Positions 46,054-58,851 are shown, counted from the stretch's first letter. The stretch is 64,000 nt of DNA from Sipunculus nudus (GCA_026874595.1 CM049307.1:1823579-1887578), one strand, 5' to 3'. Numbers and translations: made by a program. The notes: generated by a model from the sequence alone, not told the origin.

Positions 46054-46276
46054 TGTTGAGGAGTTGACCTGGGGTCAGAGGTCAATGAATGTGCACACAT
46101 GCGCAGTAGGCCAGAAGCTGGCGGAAACGGCAAGATTGACTGAGAGATCAGAACGATCACCGAGGTTGAAAGTGAACGGACGACCCATCTGTGCCGTGAC
46201 AGCGATATCGTGACGTACTAGGGGTAAGTTACATTTATATACCACCCTTGCTCAGCCTGTATCAGCACCTTCAACA
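46054..46276 (+). repeat. 3' long terminal repeat (223 bp)
   Basis: Same length and ends as the 5' LTR, with 9 substitutions and no indels. Here the left end reads GGGTCAGAGGTCA, an intact direct repeat of AGGTCA-type half-sites with 1-bp spacing; the 5' LTR has GGATCAGAGGTCA. It is followed by the ATAT target duplicate. Confidence 0.93.
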
Positions 46277-46280
46277 ATAT
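46277..46280. repeat. Target-site duplication, right copy (ATAT)
   Basis: Matches 34409-34412. Confidence 0.75.
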
Positions 46281-46816
46281 TATGATTTTATATTTTCCTT
46301 GAATGAATCTGATTCAATGCATTTCCAGCCTGTCAGCAATTTTGCAATATCTATTGATATAAACTGATTGAAATAAATAAATGAAAATCTTGAAAAAAAC
46401 AAGTGTGGCATATGGTTAGATGAGTTGTCAATGTTCAGTGACCAGAACATTTTTGTGTTTGATGGTGCTCACTGCAATTTGCCCACAGGAATGAGGAGAA
46501 AAATTGTTTTGCTTTGCTTTTAGTTAACATCAACATGTGGATTATTGTTTATTGTTTGTGCAACTGTCTATTGACTGAGAACTGCTCCCGCTGCTGACTT
46601 CTAGTGGACATATCAGGTACTTGGTAACTTTCTGAGCCTTGCAAGGTCTAGGTATGACCTCTCTGGACAATTTCTTTTGTTGTTAGTATGTTATACAATA
46701 TAGATACAATTTAATGCAAACAGGAGACAATATGCTTGGTTTTGCCTCATGTACCTTATCTGTCATACTATAATCCATAAACTTTCCAAGACAGACACGT
46801 CTGGGGTCCATTAGGA
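46281..46816. other. No gene or repeat recognised
   Basis: AT-rich flank between the LTR element and the next F3 copy. Nothing is supported on either strand. Confidence 0.5.
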
Positions 46817-48138
46817 ACTAGATATTTCTTGGCTTCGCATGTGCCATAGTATCCCCAGACAATTTACCCCCTCCTCCCCCCAGCCCTTGATTAGATGCAT
46901 CTAAGATGTAAGTTTGGTGACTACCAACATTTTTTTTTGAGTTATTGCCATAATTTCATTTTAACATTATCACTGCTGTGACCTTGAAAAAATGTATCAA
47001 GGTCATCCATGTTCAAATTTGACCTAGCCGTTTATAAGATGCATAAAACTTGTGGGTTTAGTGACTGTACCTCAAATTGTTACAAAGTTATTCTGTTTAA
47101 ACATCATTTTAGCAAGAAAACAACATAAGGTGGCACCGCTTTTCTTCTGCAGAAAATAATGCAATCAAAGATTTTATGTCAATTTCATTTTTGAACCAAT
47201 CCATGCATCCCTCAGTGAGATATTAAAGTTAACATCATTTCAGCATTATCGCCTCTATGACCTTGAAAAATGCATCAAGGTCATCCATATTCAAACTTGG
47301 CCTAGACCTTGAACAAATTCTTTTTGACTTATTGCCCTAATCAAGGTCATCCATGTTCAAACTTGACCTAGCCATTGATAAGATGCATCAAACCTGTGGG
47401 TTTGGTGACTGTACCTCAAATTCTTACAAAATTATTGTGTTAACATCATTTTAACAAGAAAATGACACAAGGTGGCACCACCTGTCTTCTGCAAAAGACA
47501 AAGCTATCTAAGATCTTTGGTCAATTTGATTTTTGGGTCATTCCATGTATCCCTTACTGAGATATTAAAGATTTATTGTGAATTTAACCAAATATGGGAA
47601 TATTCAAGGTCAAGGCCACTCTCATAGGAAAGGTCATGACCCCAATTTAAATAAACATCATCCCATAACCCATTTCTATGTATATGCATAATATAAAAGA
47701 AATCTGTCTATTAGTTTTTGACTTATAATGCTCACAGTACATAGTGTCAAGTGGCAATTTTGGGCGTATTAAAAGGCATGAAAACAAGTAAAAAATAATA
47801 GGTGGCACCACCAGTTTCTGAAACATAACAACCCTATCCATGATCTTCTATCAACTTGATTTTGGGATCATTTCATGCAAGATTTCTTGAGATATTTAAG
47901 AATTTGTGTGATTTTCCCCCAAATTGGACATATTCAAGGTCAAGGACACTCTCCTAGTAAAAGTCATGACCTCATTTTCAATAGCCGTCGTCCTCTCATC
48001 CATATCTATACATATACCAAGTTTGGTAAAGATCCGTGAACAATTTTTTTAGTTATCGTGCCAACAAGGTTTATATTTGGCGGCAGCAGGACCGGCATGA
48101 AAACACAGTATCCCCCCGACTTTGTCTGGGGTTACAAT
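46817..48138 (+). mobile_element. F3 element, copy 2 (few core units)
   Basis: The 5' end ACTAGATATTTCTTGGC, then GTATCCCCAGAC, is at 46817. The 3' hairpin GTATCCCCCCGACTTTGTCT, then GGGGTTACAAT, is at 48109-48138. It lacks the 288-bp array of copy 1 but keeps the same tail; 47590-47900 closely matches 15845-16110. The element can therefore exist with or without an expanded core. Confidence 0.75.
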
Positions 48139-48152
48139 AACTTACCACACCC

Positions 48153-48910
48153 TGGTCTCAAGAGTTCACAATATAAAAGGACAAATCAACACAAAGAGTA
48201 CCTATATCCAAGATAATGTGGTTGGTTTATTGATGAAGAACAAAACAGAACAGCAAGTACCTCAATCAAAGATAATGTGGTAGGCTATATGAAAAGGGAC
48301 AAAACAACACAAAGAAAACCTACATCAAATATAATATGGTTGGTTTATTGATGAAGGAAAAAGCAACACAAGCATGACCTACATCTAAGATAATGTGATT
48401 GGCTTTAAAATGAAGAACAAAACAACACAAAGAGTACCTACATCCAAGATAATGGGGTAGTCTTTATGATGAAGGAAAAAAAACAACACCACCAGGACCT
48501 ACATCCAAGATAATGGGCTGGCTTTATAATGAAGGAAAAAACAACACAACCAGGATCTACATCCAAGATAATGGGTTTGCTTTATAATGAAGGACAGAAC
48601 AACACAACATGGATCTACATCCACGATAATGTGGTTGGCTTGATGTTGAAGGGCAAACCAACACGAAGAAGATCTACATCCATAATGATGTGGTTGGCTT
48701 TATAAGAAGGACAGAACAACACAAAGAGTACCTACGTCCAAGATAATGTAGTTGGTTTATGGTGAAGGACAAAACAACACAAAAAGGACTTACATCCAAG
48801 ATAATGTAGTTGGTTTATGGTGAAGGACAAAACAACACAAAAAGGACCTATATCCAAGATAATGTAGTTGGCTTTATGGTGAAGGACAAAACAACACAAA
48901 AAGGACCTAC
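48153..48910. repeat. 60-bp tandem satellite, about 12 copies
   Basis: The unit is about CCTACATCCAAGATAATGTG followed by GTTGGCTTTATGATGAAGGA and CAAAACAACACAAAGAGTA, 59-60 bp long, moderately diverged. It begins about 15 bp after an F3 3' end, like the 38-bp satellite after F3 copy 1. Open frames on the minus strand are repeat translations. Confidence 0.9.
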
Positions 48911-49165
48911 AGAGTGGGACAGGTGAAGTGAGGCATGAATTGAGTGGCAAGGGGAAAATAGAGTGAGGTGGGTTGCATATCAGCATGGATGTCTGCAGGT
49001 GAAATGTGTATGTAGATGGCGCCACCTTCCACAAAATTCAGAAAGCTATCCAAGTTGTATGCATTTGAAAAATTTTAGGCAGATAAGTCAAATCACTGCC
49101 GAGATATGACTGATTTTATCCCACCGCAGACAAACAGAAGGACACTGTGCATAAATGGTTCCTTT
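48911..49165 (+). repeat. F4 core fragment
   Basis: GGTGAAGTGAGGCATGAATTGAG through the first palindrome (GATGGCGCCACC at about 49017) and CAGACAAACAGAAGGACACTG matches 7340-7560. The fragment stops abruptly near 49160. Confidence 0.65.
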
Positions 49166-49339
49166 TATTCCTTCTTTCCTTTTTTTTATGTTGGTGATCT
49201 ACTCTCTGGCCCAGGTTCTCAATTTCTGCTTTCATTCCATGCAAATGCCATCTTTCCTCCAACTGTAATTCTGCCCTTGGGACCCTGCATCCCATATTTA
49301 CTATTTCATGCCTTTTATGGACTCAAAATGCATATATTC

Positions 49340-49640
49340 TATGCAGTGTGGTGGTGTTATGTGATCAAGAGGTCATGTGTTCGAATCCCATACCCTCTCA
49401 CTTCTTCGCTAAGACCCTTAAGCAAGGTGTGCATGTGTCTTATGTGCTAAAGTCTCTGTAGGGGAGGATATAGCCTGGTGGTGAAGGTGTTGGACTCTGG
49501 AACTAATGGTCCCCTGTTTGAACTCCACCGGTGCCTCAATGGCATAATGATCAAATCTCATGATAGAACCTCAGAGATTCATTCTAATGTCTTAAGGACA
49601 GGTTATGACTTCTGGATAATTCCTTACCCTGTGCATATCA
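49340..49640 (+). mobile_element. SINE-like sequence with two tRNA-type heads
   Basis: GTGTTCGAATCCCAT (about 49378-49392) matches a Pol III B box. A second head follows: TAGCCTGGTGGTGAAGG (A-box-like, 49471) and TGTTTGAACTCCAC (B-box-like, about 49515-49528). The following sequence, to GGTTTAATAATAAC near 49670, resembles 6535-6660. This suggests a dimeric or tandem tRNA-derived SINE. No folded cloverleaf could be confirmed. Confidence 0.5.
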
Positions 49641-49929
49641 AAACCTGAAACCCAGAAGGTTTAATAATAACATATCATTCTTATCATATGGATACCTTCA
49701 TCCTCCATCAAAAGACAATGTTACCAACAGGCCATAGACCTATCCTTTAAAAAAAAGAAAAAATAGTCTTCATGGCCAGTTATTGGGGACTTAAAATCTG
49801 CAACTTTACTTTTTACTTTTTAAATTGAGAGCAAACAACTGCATTGGTATACTGGCTTTGTCCAAATGGAAGCATGAAAATTATTTGTAACAAAGTATCA
49901 ACTTTTAGATATGAATTACAGATTAGTCA

Positions 49930-52440
49930 ATATTAATAGTCTATCACTTTCATTGTAACTGTTAACTAACCCCTAATTATTAAAGGACAGATAATTTCTC
50001 TTCAGAAAAGTCTATCACTTTCAATGTAACTGCTTACTTATCCTGAGTTGCTAAAGGACAGTTTATTTCTTTCCAGAAAAGTCTACCACTTTCATTGTAA
50101 CTACTAACTTATCCTTTATTACTTAATGAGGGTATATTTCCCTTAAGAAAAGTCTATCAATTTCATTGTGACTGTGAACTTACCCTTTATTACTATATCA
50201 TAGTTTATTCCCCTTAAGAAAGGTCTATCACTTTCATTGTGACTGTGAACTTACCCTTTATTACTATATCATATAGTTTATTCCCCTTAAGAAAGGTCTA
50301 TCACTTTCATTGTGACTGTGAACTTACCCTTTATTACTATATCATAGTTTATTACCCTTAAGAAAGGTCTATCACTTTCTTTGTAACTGTTTACTTACCC
50401 TGAGTTACTAACAGACAGTTTAATTCTCTTCAGAATTGTCTATCTCTTTCATTGTAACTGTTAACATACCCTAAGTTAGTAAAGGACAGTTTATTTCTCT
50501 TCAATAAAGTCTACAACTTTCATTGTAATTGCTAACTAATCTTTAATTACTAAGGACAGTTTATTTCTCTTCAGAAAAGTCTACAATTTTCATTGTAACT
50601 GCTAACTAACCTTTTATTACTAAATGACAGTTAATTTCCCTTCAGAAAAGTCTACAACTTACATTGTAACTGCTAACTAACCTTTTATTACTAAATGACA
50701 GTTAATTTCCCTTAAGAAAAGTCTATCACCTTCTTTGTAACTGTTAACTTACCCTGAGATACTAAAGGACAGTTTATTTCTTTTCAGAAAAGACTATCAC
50801 TTTCATTGTAACTGTTAACATATCTTAACTTACACAAGGACAGTTTATTTCTCTTAAGAAAAGCCTACCACTTTCATTGTAACTGCTAACTTACCCTCAA
50901 TTTATAACGGACAGTGTATTTCTCTTTAAGTTATTCATTTAACTGTTAACTTACCCTGAGTGACTTAAGGTAAGTGTATTTCTCTTCAGAAGTCTTTTAC
51001 TTTCATTGTAACTGTTAACTTTCCCTCAGTTACTTGAGGTAAGTGTATTTCTCTACAGGTGTCCTTCACTTTCATTGTAACTGTTAACTTGCCCTGAGTT
51101 ACTTAAGGTTAGTGTATTTCTCTTCAGAAGTCCTTCACTTTCATTGTAACTGTTAACTTGCCCTGAGTTACTTAAGGTTAGTGTATTTCTCTTCAGAAGT
51201 CTTTCACTTTCATGGCAACTGTTAACTTTCCCTTAGTTACTTATGGTAAGTGTATTTCTCTTCAGAAGTCTTTCACTTTCATTGAAACTGTTAACTCACC
51301 ATGGGTTACTAAGGTTAGTGTATTTCTCTTCAGAAGTCTTTCACTTTCATGGCAACTGTTTACTTGCCCTGAGTTACTTAAGGTTAGTGTATTTCTCTTC
51401 AGAAGTCTTTCACTTTCATTGTAACTGTTAACTTGCCCTGAGTTACTTAAGGTTAGTGTATTTCTCTTCAGAAGTCTTTCACTTTCATGGCAACTGTTTA
51501 CTTGCCCTGAGTTACTTAAGGTAAGTATATTTCTCTACAGAAGTCCTTCACTTTCATTGTAACTGTTAACTTACCCTGAGTTACTTAAGGTAAGTGTATT
51601 TCTCTACAGGTGTCCTTCACTTTCATAGTAACTGTTAACTTACCCTGAGTTACTTAAGGTTAGTGTATTTCTCTATAGAAGTCTTTCACTTTCATTGTAT
51701 CTGTTAACTTACCCTGAGTTACTTAAGGTTAGTGTATTTCTCTTCAGAAGTCCTTCACTTTCATTGTAACTGTTAACTTACCCTGAGTTACTTAAGGTAA
51801 GTGTATTTCTCTTCAGAAGTCTCTCACTTTCATTGTAACTGTTAACTTACCCTGAGTTACTTAAGGTTAGTGTATTTCTCTTCAGAAGTCTTTCACTTTC
51901 ATTGTTACTGTTAACTTTCCCTCAGTTACTTAAGGTAAGTGTATTTCTCTACAGAAGTCCTTCACTTTCATTGTAACTGTTAACTTACCCTGAGTTACTT
52001 AAGGTTAGTGTATTTCTCTATAGAAGTCTTTCACTTTCATTGTATCTGTTAACTTACCCTGAGTTACTTAAGGTTAGTGTATTTCTCTTCAGAAGTCCTT
52101 CACTTTCATTGTAACTGTTAACTTACCCTGAGTTACTTAAGGTAAGTGTATTTCTCTTCAGAAGTCTTTCACTTTCATTGTAACTGTTAACTTACCCTGA
52201 GTTACTTAAGGTTAGTGTATTTCTCTTCAGAAGTCTTTCACTTTCATTGTTACTGTTAACTTTCCCTCAGTTACTTAAGGTAAGTGTATTTCTCTACAGA
52301 AGTCCTTCACTTTCATTGTAACTGTTAACTTACCCTGAGTTACTTAAGGTAAGTGTGTTTCTCTTCAGAAGTCTTTCACTTTCATTGTTACTGTTAACTT
52401 TCCCTCAGTTACTTAAGGTAAGTGTATTTCTCTTCATAAA
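49930..52440. repeat. 69-bp tandem satellite, about 36 copies, with a 345-bp higher-order repeat
   Basis: The unit is about GTGTATTTCTCTTCAGAAGT, CTTTCACTTTCATTGTAACT, GTTAACTTACCCTGAGTTAC, TTAAGGTTA: exactly 69 bp in the right half, and 70-77 bp and more diverged in the left half. Five-unit blocks 51674-52018 and 52019-52363 are nearly identical (about four differences). They share diagnostic variants such as CTATAGAAG with GTATCTG in unit 1 and GTTACTGTTAACTTTCCCTC in unit 4. Because 69 is a multiple of 3, open frames run on through the array; they are not genes. Confidence 0.95.
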
Positions 52441-52554
52441 GGTTAAAAAAATATGAGCAGAATGTTAACCTGTTTGTCTGTGGTATATTATAAACATTTG
52501 AAATACAATATTATATATAATTTATATATTCCTCAATTTTTTTAAGAAGCGCGC

Positions 52555-53490
52555 ATGGTTGGATTTTTTCATTTGTGAGCTCAGCTGATGGAAAGTCAGT
52601 CAATCATTATCTCTTCTTTCAGTTGGTTGTTTGGCATGGCACAATTGTACCCTTTTAAATTGACAATCTATCTAGCTTGACATCCAAGTATAGAGCCTTG
52701 AAATGTCTCCCTTGACACCTGACATTAGGTCACTGCAACCTTTATTCTCTGGGTTATAGGGCCTATTTGTGCACCCCAGAATAATTAAAATTTGACACAA
52801 AAGCACCAGTTTCTGGAAAACAAATGCAATGCTGGAAATGATTCTTTCCATCAATATTGAATATTGACAGTTTCATTAGCTCCTTAAGACTGGTGGTGTC
52901 ACATTTATTTTTTTCTTATTTTCACACATTTTATTTCCTCTAGTTTGAAACCTTCAAATAAAGCAGTCCACCCGGTAAAATTGCACAAACTTTAACCATT
53001 AGGCCTAGAAATTTCTTACTGTACACCAAGAGAGGTAGATAAATCTCCACGGATTCCTGAAATTAGGTCATGGTGATTAATATTCTATGAGTTATAGGCA
53101 GAAACATGATTTTAAGCACCCAAGAGGTCAGATGTGGCACAAATTGTATTCATGTGGCCTAGAATCCTCTAACATGACATTTGCTGTGAGCAATATTTTG
53201 TAGGCTATAGGAAATGAGTTTAGTACCCTTAAAGTCAGTCAGGCACAAATTTTAACCGTTAGGCTTATAGTCTTCTGACACAATATTCAGGGAGGATTCA
53301 GGTAAAATCTTAGATACCCTCAATAAGGTCCCTGCAACCTATTTTCTAAGGGCAAAATGCATTGTTCTGAGCACTCTGCAAGTCAAAAGGTTAAAGGTTC
53401 CTAAACAAATACTTTTCACCAGATCACGACATTAATAATTAATACGTGTCACTTGTATTTCAAATTAAGCTGAGCATCATGGCCAATGAG
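52555..53490. repeat. Old degenerate F1-like element
   Basis: GAGCTCAGCTGATGG at about 52577 and AAGCTGAGCATCATGG at about 53466 are inverted, as in F1 ends. Between them are three or four diverged units of about 180-230 bp with TTAGGTCA...G.AACC or TTAATATTCT and GGGTTATAGG or GAGTTATAGG. This is an inferred fossil relative. Confidence 0.4.
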
Positions 53491-55240
53491 CCTCTTGTTT
53501 TCTGTTTCCTCTGAATTATCCCTACATCATCAGTTTCCTTTACACCCTTAAGTCAATAAAAAAGATATTCAACAGTATTAAAAGATCACCTAAATATTTT
53601 TTTTAAATATTTAGGTATTAACTTATTGATCTTCATAAGAAGATTTTCTTCCTCATTAAGATGAAAAAATTTTCCCCAATTCATAATATTTTTTAAAAGT
53701 ATGAAAACTCTCATTATTTTGTGTGTCAATTAGTCTGATACATCATTCTACATTACAATTCCTGTCAATTTCAGAACTAAAGAAAATAATTAAACTAATA
53801 AAAAAACATCATTATATGGACATCAACGTTTCCCATCAAATGAATGATCACTTCCCATGAGTCACAAAGGACTGCCTGATGTCAGCGTTTCATTAAAATT
53901 AAAGGAAGAAGCACCCTTTTTCAGATTCAGTTTTTCTTGACAGGCAAACACTGTGCTGAGCTGCTGCATTTCAGACACTTTTTTATGCACATGAGACATG
54001 GCAGGTTTGCTCTCTTGTTGCCAGCTAAAGTTATGAAGGGGGGGGGGGGCTTTTTGTGGAGCACAATTTATATTTATAGTTGCTTATGTATAAATGATAG
54101 CAACAATTCCTCTTACTTCTTATCAGCTGTTCACAGAAAAACTTATTTATTCCAAAACATGTGAAACTTTATTCAGAGACGATAGAAACATGACCTTCTG
54201 TCAGTACTAGGGCAAGAATAGGTCTGACCTAAATTTCCTTTCTTGTAACCAGACAGTTGTTCTGCCAACATTGCCTGTCATTGTTCTCTGGGTCCTCTGC
54301 TGCTACAGGATACAAATTTGAAAATATGCCAACGTGAAAAATACAGAAACTGACCAAATAATCATAAAATACTGTAAAGGTCAATGTAACCTTTCTGTTA
54401 CCACAATGACACCTCTTAAACCACATAGATTATAATATATTTCAAGTTTTCTTCATCCTGGGAACTTTCTTTTCCTCTTAATATTTTTTTTAGATAAACA
54501 GTTATCTCTGCAGTGGAATTTTACTTGTGCAACTTTCCCCCATCTTCATTGTGTGTTTGGAACACCTCTTCCTAAAAGGACATATATATGTAACAGTTTT
54601 CTCTGTAAAAGTCTTCTCTGCAATTTTTTATTAATTCTGAATCTCTTTTTCTTTTTAAAAATTGTTATACTTTTTTTATATTTTAAAATTAGGATTCAAT
54701 AGCATTTTGGATCCAAAGAAACTGAATTGTTCCCATATAAAGACTCTAATAGGAACACCATTTGACATTTCATTTGAGAATGAAAAATATCGGTCATATT
54801 TCCTGACTGCTGCATATACATCCTTCATCACTTCTGTCTTCATTAGCAATGTATGAAACCTTTGTTTTTCTAATTTTCAGATTTTTCAATATTAAAAGGA
54901 TTAAGTCAACTGCTTTTGCATGATCATAGCAGCCGCAGTATTATGCATATAAAATGTGATTTAAAGTTCTGGAGTTTATATTAAACTTGTTCAATATGCA
55001 AAAAGACATAATAAAAAAAAACAATTCAGTCAAGGAACAGTGGTATATGCCAAGAGTTATATATCAAAAGAACTTGGGACCCATGGGTCTCCACACTCAA
55101 ATTAATTTACCAATTAGGGTATTTTAGAAGAAATTCTTAAGAATAATGGTCCTTTGGCCTTAACCAATGACTTGTGACCAAAAAACTGGGAACTTATTAT
55201 CCCTGAACTTGCAGCATTTAGAATATTGTAACAATCTTTA
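53491..55240. other. AT-rich stretch, no gene recognised
   Basis: No exon, satellite or clear element end was found apart from a decayed F1-type 5' end near 55076 (GGGACCCATGGGTCTCC). It includes a poly-G run near 54040. Confidence 0.5.
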
Positions 55241-55778
55241 ACAAGGGACCCATGGGTCTGAGCTGATCGTGATTGGACTATAAATGTATCTCCATTGTGA
55301 TACTATATTGAGTCGGTAAAGCTTTTGAATATCATGGACATGTTGGGCTATTATAAAGGAATATAATGCTATATGTGAGTAAATGATATATGAAATAACC
55401 TGACTGATGAAAGAAGATGGAGTAATATATAGTGGTTTATTTTTTATTAATTTTGGATTAGTTGAAAAAGATATATATTTGAGTAAAAATTAATGCAATG
55501 ACAGTACAATAAGCAGTGGTAGAATGATGATAAGGCTATTTGGTGAACGATATATAGTGTATGGAAGTCTGCAAGATTTCAATTTGACAGATATAATGTT
55601 ATGATTAACTATGCTGATGAGGGGATTTATGAATTTGTGACTGTATGACATGATATCTCTTCCCTCTTGACATTTAGGTACATTATTTTGATGCCCAACA
55701 TGTCTACATATTACATGATAATGATATAATTCCTGGCATGTACATAGCTACATCTGGACAAATAGTTATACAAACATA
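55241..55778 (+). mobile_element. F1 5' segment, interrupted by F2
   Basis: ACAAGGGACCCATGGGTCTG, then GCTGATCGTGATTGGACTAT, matches the first 540 bp of the F1 copies up to AATAGTTATACAAA. There F2 begins (ACAAGGCCTAC at 55779, after TA). The rest of this F1 copy was not found beyond the F2 element. Confidence 0.7.
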
Positions 55779-58700
55779 ACAAGGCCTACAGGCCTAATGC
55801 GAACCTGTGCATTGGGATATAAACAAGGTATAACACTAGGTATATTTTTCATATATATGAACAATGCAAGTACTAAACATTTTAAACAAGAAATAATTAC
55901 ACAAAAATCACTAATGAAGTTCTGGCATGGGTGCACACAACACAAAACTGATTGTAGCTGGCACCACCAGTCTTGTATACAATGAATCTATCAGAGATAT
56001 ATATGTATGCCCAATTTCAGAATGATATATCAAACCCCTCCTGAGAAATAAGCAAGGACACACACTGTGTAAAAATTATTGTAAGGGGCACCACAAGTCT
56101 TGTATACGACAAAGCTATTTGATATGTATAAATATGCCAAATTTCAGGCTGATCTATCAAATTCCTCCGTAGATATAAGCAGGCACATTCACTGTGCAAA
56201 AGTCATTGTAGATGGCGACACCTGTCTTGTGAACAAGAAAGCTATCAAAGACACATAGACAGAAAAAAATATCAGGCCAATACATCAAACTTCTTTAATC
56301 TGATGCACGGGGCTGACTAGGCTTAGGTGAGAAAGGCAGTTGCCCCAAGTGAACTGTGTCAAACTGCTGGCTATGGCTACTGCACTGAGTGAACTCTTGA
56401 CCTGCACCTGGCTAGACTGAGTGACCTTTTGACCTGTACCTGGCTGCACTGAGTGAACTCTTGACCTGTTGCATATTCTGACACAGTTGGCAGTCTGCAA
56501 AAGCTATAAATAGATCCAGGCTATACTTTGGTGCCAAATCTGATGCAGTGGGCAGTCTGCCAAAGCTATAAATAGAATGCAGCTACTCCACTGAGTGACC
56601 TATACCTGGCTTCACTGAGTGAACTCTTGACCTGTTGCCTAATCTGATACAGTTGGCAGTCTGCCAAAGCTATAAATAGATCAAGCCTGACATTTGGCCT
56701 GTAATCAAATCTGAAATAGTAGCCACACCAATGCATAAGCTCACAGATTGGCTCCACATGCAGCCCTGAGGGGCACGACACCCATGAGGTGATCACATGA
56801 TACTCATAAGGTGATCACATGCTACCCATGAGGTGTTCACATGCCTTGTGCTTGGCTGCACTGATTAAACTCTTGACCTATATCTGGCTGCACTGAATGA
56901 ACTCTTGATCTGTTGCCAAATCTGAAACAGTTGGCAGTTTCTCAACCTATTCAAGATACAGACACAATCTTGGCCTGTTCGTAAATCTGTTTACACATAC
57001 TGAAAGACTTTGGCTAAAATGCTCTTTTTTTCAATCTGACATATTCATTAACACCTTTATCAAAATAACAAGAATAATAAAAGATGCAGTCCTTTCATTG
57101 TTAAAGGTCCAATAATTCTGCCAAAAAATCATTCAAGTAAACTTGAACAAAGGCCACCTAAGAATAATTGTTGTGAAATGTTACAGAACTATAATTGAAA
57201 CAACAATTTTGTAGAAGAACAGTATTGCAGTCCTCAGTTTGAAATAGATATTATAATGGCCATAACACCAACTTAAGCTTTTCAAGACTTAAAAAAATCA
57301 CCAAAAATCAACAAACTCATTAAGTATGTTTACTTGGCCAAATGACTAAGTTCAAATTTTAGGTAACTCCGCTAAAATTTATCAAACACAAACCATTTGA
57401 ACAAACATTTGAGAGGGCTCCCCTCTTGGATCATTTTTGTAAAATATTGAACAATTTGGCTGAACTATTTACAAGAAGAAGACTTTAAAAGTTTGTTTCA
57501 GCTTTTTTCTCTATAAAATCTAAGTAAATACAGATATAAAAAAATAAGCTGAATCCCACAACATTTGATATGTGACAGATAATTGCATCAAATCTGGGGA
57601 TGGTAGCTCCTGGTATTCCTGAGAAATTATGAGTTAAAGTACAGATGATATCTAAAATCATAAATCTATATTTTTTAAAAGCTTTTAAAAAACATTCTTG
57701 CCAATATTTACCATAAATATCCTGAAATCTAAATGTCTAGAAACATGATGTAATGGATGCTGATAAACTGGTGCCAGGATAGATGTATCTGCTTCTCACA
57801 GCGAACATATTTGGTAAAATGACTCAATTCAATCTTTATAATTCAGCCAAAATTCATATTTTGGAACCATAAAAGACATTATAAGAAATATTCAGGGGAT
57901 TATTTTTGTAAAATATTAATCAAATTGGCCTCAGTGGCCTCAGTCGAAATATGTTTTGCAGGTTTATATCTCATATAGGAAAATACAGCAAAATGGCTAA
58001 GTTCAGCTTCCCATAATGACTGAGTGATAACTGAACCAAAACCATTTGAACAAACTTGAATTATCAACATCAAAAGATAATTAATGTGTGAGATTTAAGA
58101 ATTTGGCCCAGTGGTTTTTGAGAAGAAGATCTTTATAGCCACATAGCCTAAAATCAGATGTTATGGCATATGACTAAATTCAGCTTCCCATAACTCCGCT
58201 ATAAGTCACTGAACTGAGACCATTTGAACAAACTTCAGAAAGCACTACCCTAAGATCATTTCTGTGCCATATTAAACTATTTGGCCATATGGTTTTAGGG
58301 TTTTAGAGAAGAAGTTTTTTGTAGCCCTCAGTGTGATACAGGCACTGATGACTCCGGACAAAAAAGACCGATGCAGGTGGCGCCACCAATACCTCAATTT
58401 CAGATATGATCTATGTGACCAACATTGGCATAAAATTTGGTGATGATAGCTCCAGCTGTTTCTGAGATATGAATTTTAATATGCTTTTTGCACTGTTAAC
58501 AAAGTTCAACCTCCTGTAACTCAGCCAAAAATCTCCGAACTGGAACCATTAGTACAAACTTGAGAAAAATTGTTCCAGGGATCATTTCTGTGAAATATTG
58601 GACAATTTGCTTGACAGTTTCGGAGAAGAAGATTTTTAAAGCTTTTTTAGCTTTTTCCCTATAAAATCTAAGAAAATGCAGTTAGAAAAAAAATAAACAA

Positions 58701-58851
58701 AATCCGATATAGTTTTTTGGATGACTGATTATTTGCAAAAAATTTGGTGATGCTAGCTCCTGCCATTTTTGAGATAGCTATGGTTTAAGTACAGACGATG
58801 CACAACGCAAGACGGACGACGCCACACCATTGCATAAGCTCACAGGTTCGC
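55779..58851 (+). mobile_element. F2 element, copy 3 (uninterrupted, 3.07 kb)
   Basis: The 5' end ACAAGGCCTACAGGCCTAAT, then GCGAACCTGTGC, is at 55779. The 3' end TGCATAAGCTCACAGGTTCG, then CTAAAT, is at 58831-58855. GCGAACCTGTG and CACAGGTTCGC are inverted subterminal repeats. This copy contains the F4-free empty site at about 55941-55957. A perfect GGTGGCGCCACC lies at 58376-58387. An internal F2-like terminus (GCATAAGCTCACAGATTGGC, about 56731) suggests a composite or tandem copy. Confidence 0.75.

Larger units (their letters stand above)
34413..46276 (+). mobile_element. Ty3/gypsy LTR retrotransposon with an extra TatD-type ORF
   Basis: An 11,864-bp element in this order: LTR, PBS, 1.7-kb leader, gag, protease, reverse transcriptase-RNase H, remnant of integrase, extra ORF (C2H2 finger + TatD nuclease), 3' region with a nested DNA transposon, polypurine tract, LTR. 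The domain order and the YLDD and GLCNAPSTFQ motifs place it in Ty3/gypsy; I do not assign a clade. The two LTRs are both 223 bp and differ at 9 positions (about 4%), so insertion is not very recent. Gag-pol has at least six lesions and lacks the integrase catalytic core, so the copy cannot move by itself. The extra ORF is intact. The coding part is visibly more GC-rich than the flanks. Confidence 0.95.

Noticed and set aside
48732-49034. 100-codon minus-strand frame with internal repeats
   Set aside because: Repeats follow the 60-bp satellite and run into an F4 fragment.
49340-49540. Functional tRNA genes
   Set aside because: A/B-box-like motifs are present, but no complete cloverleaf or correct stem pairing could be drawn; SINE heads fit better.
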